A stretch of 64,000 nt of DNA from UBA4877 sp002399285 (GCA_036771835.1 DAIPGN010000001.1:310001-374000); one strand, 5' to 3'. Shown: positions 43,356-53,254, counted from the first letter of the stretch. The notes: generated by a model from the letters alone, not told the origin. Program-made: numbers and translations.

Positions 43356-44561
43356 TCAATTTCTATGCTCAAGCATATTCTCCTGATTTAACAAGATCAT
43401 ACAAAAAATCAAGGCTGTAAAAGACGCTATGGTGGGTACAGTCAGCATTAACCATCGTCCTACACCGAGCAGATAATCAAATGCCGGCGGCCCCGCGGCG
43501 ACTCCCATAAACCTAACGCTGCAGTATATGGCGGTTACCGATCCCCTTTTCTCCAAGGGTACGCTGCTGGTGATCAGCATATTTAAAGATGGAAGCACAA
43601 GACCGGCCCCTAAACCCATTAAAGCAGTCAATAACATGAGCATTACTATATTATCTACAAATATGCTCATCATCATTGTAGATCCAATTATAGCAAGACC
43701 TACTATTATAATGAGTTTAAAAGTCTCTTTATCCTTTAGCAGCACGCCATTGATCAACGAAGTCAAGCTCATGGAAAACACTGGTATGGCTATCAATAAG
43801 CCTTTATATATACCGCTTATTGCATATTTGGTTTCCAATATATCCGATAGATAGGATAAGATGCCAAATAAAGTAAAAAAAACAACGGCGCCTGCAAATA
43901 TACATGATAAAAAAGACCATTTTTTCCTCTTCATCAGTTCAACGGCTCCATGAAAATAATCCTTAACATTTACGTTTGACTTTGATAGCGCCTTCTTCTC
44001 TTTAACGAAAAAGTGAACGGCTATGGATACCGGTATGGATACTATTGCATATACAAAAAAAAGAAAATACCAGTTTACCATAAGAAATGCGGAACCAAGG
44101 ATCGGACTCATCACCTTTCCCAAACCATTTGCTGCTTCATTTATGCCCATTGCCTGACTCCTCTCCGTATCTGTAAAAAGATCGCCTGTAAGAGTCATTG
44201 CTATAGGCGCCGTACCCGCGCCGCCCAAGCCTTGTATCACCCTGCCTATCACCATGCCAATATATGGTTTATCCATAAACAGCGCCGACGCGCCGCAGAT
44301 AATTCCTCCCAGACCGTATATCAAAAGCGCCGGTACTATTATTGCTTTTCTTCCGATTTTATCAGCAAAAAATCCTAAAAAGGGAATAGTAATTGCCGCC
44401 GGCAGTGAAAACATCGTTATCAACAAATTGGCTTGTAGATCGCTTATATTCATTTCTCTTTGTAAAGTAGGCAATGCCGGTATGAGCATGGAGTTGCCTA
44501 AAACCATATTGAACGGAACCAATGATATGATAAACAGTATAAAATACTTATTCTTCGCCAA
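43356..44561 (-). CDS. MFS efflux-type transporter
   Basis: About 401 residues with 12 membrane helices of the drug:H+ antiporter type. Motif A is FLGFFADKIGRKAIIV after helix 2, with GRVIQGLGGAGTAPIAMTLTGD (motif B/C region) and LGAGLVLPSLNMLITSSVPLEKRGS. The frame extends 35 codons upstream without a good site; the TTG at 44561 lies 9 nt after AAGGAGG and places helix 1 at the N-terminus. It is divergent from the ABC importer operon (about 120 nt shared regulatory region). Substrate not deducible. Confidence 0.8.
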   Translation of the reverse strand: MAKNKYFILFIISLVPFNMVLGNSMLIPALPTLQREMNISDLQANLLITMFSLPAAITIPFLGFFADKIGRKAIIVPALLIYGLGGIICGASALFMDKPYIGMVIGRVIQGLGGAGTAPIAMTLTGDLFTDTERSQAMGINEAANGLGKVMSPILGSAFLMVNWYFLFFVYAIVSIPVSIAVHFFVKEKKALSKSNVNVKDYFHGAVELMKRKKWSFLSCIFAGAVVFFTLFGILSYLSDILETKYAISGIYKGLLIAIPVFSMSLTSLINGVLLKDKETFKLIIIVGLAIIGSTMMMSIFVDNIVMLMLLTALMGLGAGLVLPSLNMLITSSVPLEKRGSVTAIYCSVRFMGVAAGPPAFDYLLGVGRWLMLTVPTIASFTALIFCMILLNQENMLEHRN

Positions 44562-44682
44562 ATTCCTTGCCCTCCTTACTTTCTTTATTTTTAACGTAAA
44601 AAAATAATTTATCCGTTCATTTTGTAACAGCATATTATGAATCGTAATAGTATGTATTAAACTCAAAAGGAGGTCCTATCAA

Positions 44683-45717
44683 ATGCATCATAATGCAAAA
44701 TGGCTAATTTTCTTAATTACATTTGTACTTATCTTTTCACTTACCGGATGTTCAAGCAATAGAAAAGAGACTACTCAGACAACCAATGACAAAACAACTA
44801 TCCGCATCGCCACTCAATATGGTCTTCAATATGCGCCTGCGCAAATCATGGAGAAACAAGAGCTAATAAATAAATACATTCCCAACGCCAAAATAGAGTG
44901 GCAGACCTTCCCTTCAGGCGGAGCAATTAACGAAGCCTTAGCTGCTAATAAAATAGATTTTGCTTTTATGGGTCCGCCACCGTTTTTTATAAGCTGGGAT
45001 AAAGGAGTAAAAATCAAACTTGTATCCAGTGTTCAGGGCGGTCCTAACGGAATCGTTACATATCGTCCCGACATCAAATCAATAACCGATTTAAAGGACG
45101 ACGACAAAATAGCTTTGCCCGGCATAGGGAGTACGCAGCATATATTCCTGCAGATGGAAAGTGAAAAACTGTTAAACGATCCGCATGCAATGGATGATAA
45201 GGTACTGTCCATGGCGCATCCCGATGCCATGAATGCTTTGTTGAATAAACAGGTGGCCGCACATTTTGCATCGGCACCCTATTATTTTGAAGAGCTGGGC
45301 AATCCCGATATGCATGAAGTTCTAACCGGCAAGGAAGCTTTCGGCGGTGAATTCACGCATATCTATTTAGTTGCCACAGAGGAATTCCATGATAACAACC
45401 CGATGGCATATGCCGCAGTTTATCAATCCTTAATCGATTCTATATCGGTAATCAACGGGCAGCCGCAGAAGGCAGCAAAAATATTGGCGCCGATCTATAA
45501 CATAAGTGAAGAGAAAACCCTGAAGTATATCACATGGAAGGAAGCCAACTACTCAAGTACTCCTTACGGTCTTTTAAAGATGGCTGATTTCATGAAGAAG
45601 GCAGGATATATAAAAAAGGTTCCTCAAAGTATAAGCGATATAGCTTTTGAAAATATAGCTGCCCAAATGGGAAAAAAGAGCGGAGAAAAAACCGAGATCG
45701 AAAAACTGCAGTATTGA
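44683..45717 (+). CDS. NitT/TauT-type ABC transporter substrate-binding lipoprotein
   Basis: 344 residues with signal peptide and lipobox SLTGCS, then a type II periplasmic-binding fold (TTIRIATQYGLQYAPAQIMEKQ, KIDFAFMGPPPFFISWDKG, ALPGIGSTQHIFLQME) like the SsuA/TauA/NMT1 family. Such proteins bind nitrate, taurine, alkanesulfonates or pyrimidine precursors. The ligand cannot be read here and no riboswitch is visible upstream. The ATG is behind AAAGGAGG; a possible promoter TTGTAA-N17-TAATAG lies upstream. First gene of a three-gene importer operon. Confidence 0.85.
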   Translation: MHHNAKWLIFLITFVLIFSLTGCSSNRKETTQTTNDKTTIRIATQYGLQYAPAQIMEKQELINKYIPNAKIEWQTFPSGGAINEALAANKIDFAFMGPPPFFISWDKGVKIKLVSSVQGGPNGIVTYRPDIKSITDLKDDDKIALPGIGSTQHIFLQMESEKLLNDPHAMDDKVLSMAHPDAMNALLNKQVAAHFASAPYYFEELGNPDMHEVLTGKEAFGGEFTHIYLVATEEFHDNNPMAYAAVYQSLIDSISVINGQPQKAAKILAPIYNISEEKTLKYITWKEANYSSTPYGLLKMADFMKKAGYIKKVPQSISDIAFENIAAQMGKKSGEKTEIEKLQY

Positions 45718-45736
45718 GCAGCAAAGGAGTGATCAG

Positions 45737-46510
45737 GTGTATAGACGTGTGAATTTAAACAGGATCGTATTTATTATAATGTTATGCCTAATCTGGGAAA
45801 TCATAGCTCGAAGCAAGATTTTCCCCGAATTGCTTTTCCCAAGTTTGCAGAGTATATTATCGGCATTTGTCCAAGAACTCAAAAAAGGAACTATTTTGAT
45901 GCAGACCTATAATTCACTCAGTATGATAATCGACGGCATGATAATAGGCGACTTGCTCGCCATATTAATCGCAATATGCGCAATGCTTTCCAAAAAGGTA
46001 AACGAATGTGTGACCACGCTTGTATCAATAATGGATCCCTTGCCGGGCGTCGCTCTCCTGCCGCTGGCAATCCTATGGTTTGGTACGGGAAGAAATTCGA
46101 TCATATTCATAATAATACATTCGGTCCTATGGCCGATGATTTTAAATACAATCACGGGGTTCAAGACAATTCCCAAGATATATCTTGAAGTGGGAAGCAA
46201 CATAGGTCTTAAAAAAATAAATATTATCAGCCATATAATGATACCGTCCGCTCTGCCCTCTCTGCTGACTGGCCTACAGGTCGGTTGGTCAAGGGCTTGG
46301 AGGGCATTGATATCCGCCGAAATGATCTTCGGGGCGACAGGTAAGGAAAGCGGATTAGGCTGGTATATATTCGAAAAGAGATTCATGATGGATATGCCGG
46401 GCGTTTTTGCGGGCTTACTCATAATAGTGGTCATAGGCTATATGGTAGAAACAGTTTTGTTTGAGATCATAGAAAAAGATACGATCAAGAAATGGGGTAT
46501 GGCAAATTAG
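45737..46510 (+). CDS. NitT/TauT-type ABC transporter permease
   Basis: 257 residues, about six helices, with the EAA-like loop GLKKINIISHIMIPSALPSLLTGLQVGWSRAWRALISAEM that contacts the ATPase. Resembles SsuC/TauC. GTG start (45737) behind AAGGAGTGATCAG. It sits between the binding protein and the ATPase genes. Confidence 0.88.
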   Translation: MYRRVNLNRIVFIIMLCLIWEIIARSKIFPELLFPSLQSILSAFVQELKKGTILMQTYNSLSMIIDGMIIGDLLAILIAICAMLSKKVNECVTTLVSIMDPLPGVALLPLAILWFGTGRNSIIFIIIHSVLWPMILNTITGFKTIPKIYLEVGSNIGLKKINIISHIMIPSALPSLLTGLQVGWSRAWRALISAEMIFGATGKESGLGWYIFEKRFMMDMPGVFAGLLIIVVIGYMVETVLFEIIEKDTIKKWGMAN

Positions 46511-46522
46511 GAGGTGACGGAT

Positions 46523-47326
46523 TTGGATAATTTTCTTGAGGTTAAAAACCTGCATAAATCATTTGTTTCAGGCGGCAGAAGCATCACTGTCTTAGATAAA
46601 ATCAGTTTCGATTTACATAAAAATGATTTTCTATGCATACTCGGGCCTTCGGGTTGTGGAAAATCCACTATGCTTAGGTGTATAGCCGGATATGAGAAAA
46701 TAAACGGGGGCAAGATATTACTTGAGGGTATGGAAGTGTTAAAACCAAGCACGGATAGAATGATGGTTTTCCAGGATTTCAATCAGCTGTTTCCATGGCT
46801 TACGGTTGAAAAAAATATTGAATTCCCCATTAAAATAAATTATCCGGAGTTGAGTAAATATCAAAGAAAAGAATTAGTAAATTATTATCTCGAGTTGGTC
46901 AGCCTCTATGACTTTAAAGATTTTTATCCCTATCAGCTTTCCGGAGGAATGAAACAAAAGGTCTCAATCGTAAGGGCTCTCTCGCTCAATCCCAAATTGC
47001 TTTTAATGGACGAACCTTTTGGCAGCCTGGATGCGCTCACACGATATAAGCTGCAAAAAGAACTATTAAAGATATATCAACACAATGGCGTTACAATAAT
47101 ATTTGTTACACACAACATAGACGAAGCAATCATACTGAGCAACAAAATTATTGTTCTATCGCAAGACCCGGCAAGCATTGTGGATATAATTGCAAACAAT
47201 ATTGAGCAACCTCGGTTGCCGGGCATGCCGCAATACGGAGAATTATGGAACAAACTGACCTTGCTTATGGGGCTTGACAAAAATGTCGAGGAAAGCGCCG
47301 CATTGACTAGGGAAGAGATCAATTGA
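46523..47326 (+). CDS. NitT/TauT-type ABC transporter ATPase
   Basis: 267 residues with Walker A GPSGCGKSTMLR, Q-loop VFQDFNQLFPWLTV, signature LSGGMKQKVSIVRAL, Walker B LLLMDEPFGSLDALTR and H-loop VTHNIDEAI; SsuB/TauB type. A GTG at 46514 sits inside the AGGAGGTGA ribosome-binding site, so the TTG at 46523, 5 nt after it, is the probable start. The 3' end overlaps the convergent YyaL-like gene by 8 nt inside a palindrome. Confidence 0.9.
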   Translation: MDNFLEVKNLHKSFVSGGRSITVLDKISFDLHKNDFLCILGPSGCGKSTMLRCIAGYEKINGGKILLEGMEVLKPSTDRMMVFQDFNQLFPWLTVEKNIEFPIKINYPELSKYQRKELVNYYLELVSLYDFKDFYPYQLSGGMKQKVSIVRALSLNPKLLLMDEPFGSLDALTRYKLQKELLKIYQHNGVTIIFVTHNIDEAIILSNKIIVLSQDPASIVDIIANNIEQPRLPGMPQYGELWNKLTLLMGLDKNVEESAALTREEIN

Positions 47327-47336
47327 TCCCTTCCCT
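47309..47336. repeat. Loop-free palindrome spanning two convergent stop codons
   Basis: A 28-bp near-perfect palindrome (one A-C mismatch) centred on GATCAATTGATC. Both convergent genes end in it with the same codons ATC AAT TGA. No T run follows. Confidence 0.8.
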
Positions 47337-49052
47337 GGCCCTCAGTATGCATTTTAAATCTTCAATGTTATCAATCGGCGGAAGACATTTATCTTTGGAA
47401 CACACATATATTTGGGGATATGATCCGCTATCCAGCCCCATCTTTTTTATTTCCCCTTCATTGTTTTCAAGATCCAAAAATTGAACAATATTAAGCGGGG
47501 AATATAGCCTATTTAAAGCATTATACAAATTTACCGTATCGTGATCATCCATTTTACCTGCCAGAATTATTCTATACGCGTTGCCGGAAAATATACTGAC
47601 TGCCTCAGCATAATCAACTGCAAAGACCCCATATTCCCGATATATACAGCTAAAATGAGCGAGGGCTTCCTTACAGTATTGATAGTACTTCCTGCTGTCA
47701 GTCAGCAAAAACAGACGCATCAAAATTTTGGAGATTTCGCTGTTTAGGTTCAAGCTCTTTGATGGTTGATAATTACTGATTTCATTCATACTGAGGAAAT
47801 CGAAAAAGCCTTTATCTTTGCCGTCATAGAATTCTTCTATAGCTTTATCAACTAATATCATGGATTTATTCAAATACATCTCCGATCCCGTTAAATTATA
47901 CAGCTTCAAAAGCGCATCTGACATACATATCTGGTCTTCCAGTATATTTGCATTATCGGATTGCGGGTAATGCTTCATAAGACCGTTTTCATCGGTAAGG
48001 TCTTTTGATAAGGCATCCGCCGCCCTCATCGCCATCTGCAGATACTCCGCTTTACCCGTGATACGGTAATAATTTAATATTGCAATGATACACAATGAAT
48101 TTTTATCTGTATAAAACGTCTTATCGACAGCAGGTTTTCTAAATTTGGCTCGCTGTTTTATGTCGGCACTGTAATAGGCTTCATCTGCATCCATGCTGCC
48201 ATAAAACAGGCCCTTTTTATTATCATACAGATTATTTTTTATATATTCAAGAATGCCTTCCGCAGCATCCATATATCTCGGCAGATTAAACATCTGATAT
48301 GCGCCAAGATATATGGACATCAATCTTGCGTTGTCATCCAATAATTTTTCATAATGAGGGTCGGAAAAATCCCTTTGGGTCGCGTACCGGAAAAAACCGC
48401 CTTCAACTCTGTCGTAGACCTTGCTGCCATACATTATATCTAAGGTATTAACGAGCATATTTTTAATTTCCCCATCTGCGGACATAGAATAATAACCTAT
48501 CAGATATGAAAGCAATTCGGGATATAAAAATTTAGGTTTCTTGCCGAAGCCTCCATATTTTGAATCAAACATATCCTCAGCTGAATTCAGCACATATTCC
48601 CTCACATCATGCTCTAAATTACGGGATACTGGTTTGACCCGCAAAGAAGTTCTTGCCGCATGTTTTTGATCCTCACTTATTTTCGTTATATCTTCCCTAT
48701 GCTCCTTATATGAATCGTATATATCTTTCAGCATATAAAGCAAAGATTTGGGAGGCATATAGGTACCCCCCGTCATGATGTCACCGTCCGATGACAAAAT
48801 GACGGTCGACGGCCATCCTCCTAAATTATAGGTGCCGTCAATGTCCGGTCTTTTATCTCTGTCAACGCGAACCGGTATATAATTATCTTCGATGTATTTT
48901 ATCACTTCTTCGTCTTCATAGGTCGTACTGTCCATGACATGACACCAATGACACCAAGAAGCTGTAATATCAAGAAGTATCAGCCTGTCATCTTCGCGTG
49001 CTTTTTTAAATACCTCCTCATTCCAGTCATGCCATTTTAGCTTTTTGTTCAT
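47319..49052 (-). CDS. Thioredoxin-domain protein, YyaL/SSP411 family (DUF255)
   Basis: 577 residues. N-terminal thioredoxin-like DUF255 domain with SWCHWCHVMDSTTYEDEEV and NLGGWPSTVILSSDGDIMTGGTYMPP, then an alpha/alpha-barrel region like the glycosidase-type domain of YyaL (GGFFRYATQRDFSDPHYEKLLDDNARLMSIYL). Many members are near 680 residues, so this version is somewhat short, mainly in the C-terminal part. Biochemical role unknown. Start ATG behind AAGGAAGG. Confidence 0.86.
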   Translation of the reverse strand: MNKKLKWHDWNEEVFKKAREDDRLILLDITASWCHWCHVMDSTTYEDEEVIKYIEDNYIPVRVDRDKRPDIDGTYNLGGWPSTVILSSDGDIMTGGTYMPPKSLLYMLKDIYDSYKEHREDITKISEDQKHAARTSLRVKPVSRNLEHDVREYVLNSAEDMFDSKYGGFGKKPKFLYPELLSYLIGYYSMSADGEIKNMLVNTLDIMYGSKVYDRVEGGFFRYATQRDFSDPHYEKLLDDNARLMSIYLGAYQMFNLPRYMDAAEGILEYIKNNLYDNKKGLFYGSMDADEAYYSADIKQRAKFRKPAVDKTFYTDKNSLCIIAILNYYRITGKAEYLQMAMRAADALSKDLTDENGLMKHYPQSDNANILEDQICMSDALLKLYNLTGSEMYLNKSMILVDKAIEEFYDGKDKGFFDFLSMNEISNYQPSKSLNLNSEISKILMRLFLLTDSRKYYQYCKEALAHFSCIYREYGVFAVDYAEAVSIFSGNAYRIILAGKMDDHDTVNLYNALNRLYSPLNIVQFLDLENNEGEIKKMGLDSGSYPQIYVCSKDKCLPPIDNIEDLKCILRAREGIN

Positions 49053-49114
49053 AAAAACCTTCCTTTATACAAAAATATAATAGAATCATATGCACTCACA
49101 ATTTATTGTAACCA

Positions 49115-49153
49115 AAAGCAAAGGGCCCATACTCTTTAACAGTACAGGCCCTT
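49115..49153 (-). terminator. Terminator after mrp
   Basis: On the minus strand 49153-49141 pairs with 49133-49121 in a 13-bp stem (AAGGGCC base, two G-T pairs) with a 7-nt loop, followed by a short T-rich stretch (TGCTTTTGG). Confidence 0.7.
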
Positions 49154-49157
49154 GAGC

Positions 49158-50237
49158 TCATTTCTTTATTCCCGCATACGATTCGTCAATTTCGGTGCAC
49201 CGCTTGTCTATATTCGTAAAAATTTGTTTATATATTTGTGTAACAGGGTTGCTCTCATCTAATGTTATAGGCTGCCCGGCATCGCTTTTTTCTCTTATTT
49301 CGGTTATGATCGGAATTTCACCTAAAACATTTGTATTCAATTCTTCCCCAAGTTTTCCCGCTTCGTTTTCGCCGAATATATACTGCTTGTTTCCACACTC
49401 GGGGCATTCATAATATGACATATTCTCAACTACACCCAGAATATCCACGCCTGTTTTTTGCGCCATCTTCCCCAGCCTTCCCGCCACATGCGATGCCGCC
49501 GACTGAGGAGTCGTCACTAAGAGAAGATAGCTTTGCGGAATAAGCTGCATGACTGACAGAGGTACGTCGCCAGTTCCCGGCGGAAGATCAACAAATATAT
49601 AATCAAGGTCGCCCCACTCCACATCATACATAAATTGCTGTAATACGTTTGAAAGCAATGGACCTCTCCATACGACCGCCGAGTCCTCGTTGGCAAAGTT
49701 GCCCATGGATATGACCTTTATTCCATGCGCCTCTATGGGAAACATATGAGACTCGTCTATCGCATTTGGTTTTATGCCGCTTGTACCCAGCATTCTGGTA
49801 ACGCTGAAACCTAATATATCCGCATCTATCAGGCCAACCTTATGACCCAATTTTGATGCGGCCATCGCCAGATTGACCGCAACGGTGGATTTACCTACAC
49901 CGCCTTTTCCGGAGCCCACCAATATTGTCCTTGCCGTATCAAAGACGCTGTCCTGCCGAGCGCTTTTCCCCATCAGCGCGTCCATCTCTTCCCGGCTCAT
50001 CTCGCCGAAGGTAACCACTACCTTATCAAACCCGAGAAACAACAGCCGTTTTTCAATGTCATCCTTTATCGTCGCCTGCAATGGGCACCCTTTTATGGTA
50101 AGGTTGACGCGAATCCTTATTTCGGAACCTTGTATTTCAATGTATTCGGGCTTCACCATGCCCAAATCCACAATACTTCTGCCTAACTCAGGATCATATA
50201 CATCCTTCAGAACTTCAAGTATTTTTTGTTTATCCAT
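49158..50237 (-). CDS. Mrp/NBP35 family Fe-S carrier ATPase with MIP18 domain
   Basis: 359 residues. An N-terminal MIP18/DUF59 domain (VLKDVYDPELGRSIVDLGMVKP, IKGCPLQATIKDDIE) is joined to a ParA-like ATPase with the deviant Walker A LVGSGKGGVGKSTVAVNLA, FVDLPPGTGDVPLSV and the cluster-binding CPEC near residue 275. Scaffold or carrier for [4Fe-4S] clusters. Likely supports the Fe-S-rich hydrogenase genes nearby, which is inference. An extended -10 promoter lies upstream. Confidence 0.92.
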   Translation of the reverse strand: MDKQKILEVLKDVYDPELGRSIVDLGMVKPEYIEIQGSEIRIRVNLTIKGCPLQATIKDDIEKRLLFLGFDKVVVTFGEMSREEMDALMGKSARQDSVFDTARTILVGSGKGGVGKSTVAVNLAMAASKLGHKVGLIDADILGFSVTRMLGTSGIKPNAIDESHMFPIEAHGIKVISMGNFANEDSAVVWRGPLLSNVLQQFMYDVEWGDLDYIFVDLPPGTGDVPLSVMQLIPQSYLLLVTTPQSAASHVAGRLGKMAQKTGVDILGVVENMSYYECPECGNKQYIFGENEAGKLGEELNTNVLGEIPIITEIREKSDAGQPITLDESNPVTQIYKQIFTNIDKRCTEIDESYAGIKK

Positions 50238-50269
50238 TTACTCACCTTCCCCTATATATTTGTAAATAC

Positions 50270-50278
50270 ATTATAGCA
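50270..50278 (-). promoter_or_regulatory. Extended -10 promoter element for mrp
   Basis: TGCTATAAT on the minus strand (TG-N-TATAAT, 50278-50270), 32 nt before the mrp start; no clear -35. Confidence 0.45.
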
Positions 50279-50351
50279 TAGTAAATCCCGGGATAAAAAC
50301 ATGTGATGCTATGTCCACTGCTAAAATTAGTATGAAGATAATAAAATATCT

Positions 50352-51521
50352 CTATTCATATGACATCATGTATAGATTGGCGATATCTTCAAAGGAAACC
50401 TCTCTTTGAAAATTTTTAAGCGCTCCGGTCAAAGTCTTTTGTGCATCTTTGGACAACATCTCGATATCTTCTCTTGCGACGCCCAACTCTTTTAACGTTA
50501 TTTTCTTGCCTAAGGATTCCAAAAGCATGGTCACCTCGTCTTTTAGCATGGAGGCTAAAGTCATCTCGTTGATATTGTCAAAATCACTGATAAAGAGTTT
50601 GGCAATATCCGCATATTTTCTGGGATTATATCTGTATCCGAACTCGACAAAGGAGGGCAACAAAGCGGCCAGGCCGTCGCCGTGAGTAACATTATATCTT
50701 CCGCTCAGCGGATGTTCCAGGGCATGTACCAGCGAAACCGACGATGTGGCCATAGCCATTCCCGATAGAGCGGCAGCCCATGCCATATTGGACCTGGCCT
50801 CAATATCGCCGCCGTCCTCGAAGACCTTTATAAGATTACCGATACTTAACTTCAATGATTCATAGGCAAACAAATCGCTTACCGGCGTAGCCATGGGCCC
50901 GGTATAACACTCCACCGATTGGCAGAAAGCATCTATGCCGGTGGAAGCCGTCATCGAACGCGGCAAGCTGATAATCAGCATAGGATCGATTATGGAATAT
51001 TTAGGGTAAATATAGCGGCTTTTAAACGATGGCTTTAATGATGATTCTGGATTGATAATAACCGCGGAGCCATCCGCTTCAGAACCGGTACCCGACGTAG
51101 TGGGAACCGCAATGATCGGAAAAGCGCCCTTTAAGTCCGCTCTTATGCCTCCCGGATTGATAAAGTCCCATACCGGTCTTTCGTTATAGGCCGCCGCAGC
51201 TATCCCCTTGGCGGTATCTATACTGCTGCCTCCCCCGATAGCGATAAGAAGGACACAGCCGGAGCTATGGAACAGTTCTGCTCCCCTGTCAACTATTGTC
51301 GTGGTCGGATTGGGCAGTACATTGTCGTATACTTCATATTCCAACCCCTCTTCCCTCGCCATTGTATTTATCTTTTCACCTATGCCGTCTCTGCTCAGGG
51401 CATTCTTGCTACAAACTATAAGGGCCTTTTTGCCGATGCTGCGCCCAAGCCTTCCCAGATACTCAAACCGGCCTGGCCCCACATAAAAATCAGTCGGGAT
51501 ACAATAATCAAAACCATTCAT
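50352..51521 (-). CDS. Iron-containing alcohol dehydrogenase
   Basis: 389-residue group III Fe-dependent dehydrogenase. NAD-binding GGGSSIDTAKGIA, PTTSGTGSEADGSAVI, and the metal ligands in DAFCQSVE, HALEHPLSGRYNVTHGDG. Substrate (butanol, 1,3-propanediol, lactaldehyde or others) cannot be set. The frame starts eight codons earlier at an ATG overlapping the polX stop (ATGA) without its own ribosome-binding site; I prefer the ATG at 51521, preceded by GGAGAGGAG. Confidence 0.88.
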   Translation of the reverse strand: MNGFDYCIPTDFYVGPGRFEYLGRLGRSIGKKALIVCSKNALSRDGIGEKINTMAREEGLEYEVYDNVLPNPTTTIVDRGAELFHSSGCVLLIAIGGGSSIDTAKGIAAAAYNERPVWDFINPGGIRADLKGAFPIIAVPTTSGTGSEADGSAVIINPESSLKPSFKSRYIYPKYSIIDPMLIISLPRSMTASTGIDAFCQSVECYTGPMATPVSDLFAYESLKLSIGNLIKVFEDGGDIEARSNMAWAAALSGMAMATSSVSLVHALEHPLSGRYNVTHGDGLAALLPSFVEFGYRYNPRKYADIAKLFISDFDNINEMTLASMLKDEVTMLLESLGKKITLKELGVAREDIEMLSKDAQKTLTGALKNFQREVSFEDIANLYMMSYE

Positions 51522-51541
51522 ATAACCTTGCTCCTCTCCTC

Positions 51542-53254
51542 TCATGATCTAAAAATGCTGCCTACATCCATACAATTGATCACGTCGTCCTTTTCCAGCC
51601 ATCCCTTTCTGGCTGCGCCGACGCCATATTTCATATCGTCCAGGCCTTGAAGATTATGTGCGTCGGGACATATGGCAAACTTTATCCCCATGTCTTTACC
51701 CTTTTTGAGCAGCCTCCAGTCCATGTCCAGCCTATAGGGACTGGCGTTGATTTCTATTACCTTATTGTTTTTGGCAGCCTCCTCCATGACCTCTTCCATA
51801 TCCATATCATAACCTTCTCTGGATAAAAGCAGTCTGCCCGTGGGGTGCCCAAATATGGACAAATACCTGTTATTGAGAGCATTTACTATTCGTGCCGTCA
51901 TATCGTGTTCGGGCATGCCAAAATTTGAGTGTACAGATCCGATCACAAGGTCAAAATTCTTGAGAATTTCCTCTGGATAATCTAAACTTCCGTCGGTCAG
52001 TATGTCCGACTCTATTCCCTTAAAGATCTTTATACCTATCCCTCTTTTATTCAGCTCATCTATCTCTTTCCATTGGCGAAATACGTCGTCAGGTTTGAGA
52101 CCCCCCGCATAAAACGCGGACTGGCTATGATCGGTAATACATATATAGCTATAGCCCAAATCCCTGGCCCTGCAGGCCATATCCTCTATAGTGCAACTGC
52201 CGTCGCTGTATACGGTGTGCACGTGAATGATGCCCTTTAAATCCTCCTCCGTTATGAGTTTGGGAAGTTTATCCTCAGCCGCCGCTTCGATCTCTCCCAT
52301 ATCCTCCCTCATCTCTGGAGGGATGAACTCCAGGCCGACCGCCTTGTAAAGCTCGCCTTCATCGGCAACCGGAACGTTGGAACCGTCTTCTTTGAACAGT
52401 CCGTATTCATTCATCTTAAGTCCCATTTCCTTGGCTCTGTGCCTTAGGGAAACATTATGTTCCTTGCTCCCGGTAAAATGCTGCAGCGCATAAGGATATT
52501 CTTCGGGTTTGACGACTCTGAGGTCCACCTGCATGCCCATATCGGTATATATGCTGCTCTTAGTATCTCCCAAGGCTATTATGTCTCTTACGAATTCCGC
52601 CTTTGTGAACGCATCCATAACGGGTATGGGATCAGTTGATGCGGCAAGTATATCAATGTCACCGATGATCTCCTTTTTTCTCCTGAGGCTACCCGCGATC
52701 TCCAGTTTTTCTATCTGTTTTAAAGAGCCCAAATATCTTATTATTACCTCGGCCTGGCCATATGCGTCGGAATACAGATACCTTCCCTGGTATTTCTTAT
52801 ACTGATTGATACCTTCTAAGATTTTCTTCTGAGTCTTTTCACCGAAGCCGGGTAGTTCAACGAGCCGGTTTTCAATACATGCATACTCTAGCTCCCCCAC
52901 AGTCTTTATACCCAGCTGTTTATAGAGTATGCCCACCTTTTTTGGACCGACGCCGGGAACATTCAAAATATCCAGCAGACTCTCCGGAAATTCCTGCTTT
53001 AAATCCTCATAATACTGCAAACGACCGGTCTTATAAAACTCGGTGATTTTTTTGTTGAGTGCATCCCCTATACCCTTTAGATCCTTAAGCCTGTCTTCGT
53101 CGATCAGTTCGCCTATGTCTTCATTGAGATTTTCCAACATATTGGACGCATTATAATAAGCCCTTGATTTAAACGGACTTTCTCCCTTGATCTCCAATAA
53201 TTCGCCGATATTCTTCAGCAAAATTATCAAATCTCTTTTATCCACCTCGCTCAT
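51542..53254 (-). CDS. polX: DNA polymerase X with PHP domain (PolX)
   Basis: 570 residues. N-terminal helix-hairpin-helix and family X polymerase region (NVPGVGPKKVGILYKQLG, AGSLRRKKEIIGDIDILA with the two catalytic Asp, SKEHNVSLRHRAKEMG). The C-terminal PHP phosphoesterase domain has IIHVHTVYSDGSC, ITDHSQSAFYAGG and ICPDAHNLQG, which gives 3'-5' exonuclease and AP endonuclease activity in relatives. Role in base excision repair. ATG at 53254 is 8 nt after AGAGG; a GTG three codons upstream overlaps this site. Confidence 0.94.
   Translation of the reverse strand: MSEVDKRDLIILLKNIGELLEIKGESPFKSRAYYNASNMLENLNEDIGELIDEDRLKDLKGIGDALNKKITEFYKTGRLQYYEDLKQEFPESLLDILNVPGVGPKKVGILYKQLGIKTVGELEYACIENRLVELPGFGEKTQKKILEGINQYKKYQGRYLYSDAYGQAEVIIRYLGSLKQIEKLEIAGSLRRKKEIIGDIDILAASTDPIPVMDAFTKAEFVRDIIALGDTKSSIYTDMGMQVDLRVVKPEEYPYALQHFTGSKEHNVSLRHRAKEMGLKMNEYGLFKEDGSNVPVADEGELYKAVGLEFIPPEMREDMGEIEAAAEDKLPKLITEEDLKGIIHVHTVYSDGSCTIEDMACRARDLGYSYICITDHSQSAFYAGGLKPDDVFRQWKEIDELNKRGIGIKIFKGIESDILTDGSLDYPEEILKNFDLVIGSVHSNFGMPEHDMTARIVNALNNRYLSIFGHPTGRLLLSREGYDMDMEEVMEEAAKNNKVIEINASPYRLDMDWRLLKKGKDMGIKFAICPDAHNLQGLDDMKYGVGAARKGWLEKDDVINCMDVGSIFRS

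Noticed and set aside
45907..46434. 175-codon open frame on the minus strand
   Set aside because: Antisense to the well-supported ABC permease gene and without family features.
50274..50330. ATAGCAT/ATGCTAT inverted repeat between mrp and the alcohol dehydrogenase gene
   Set aside because: Short arms, a long loop and no T tract; its first arm is part of the mrp -10 region.
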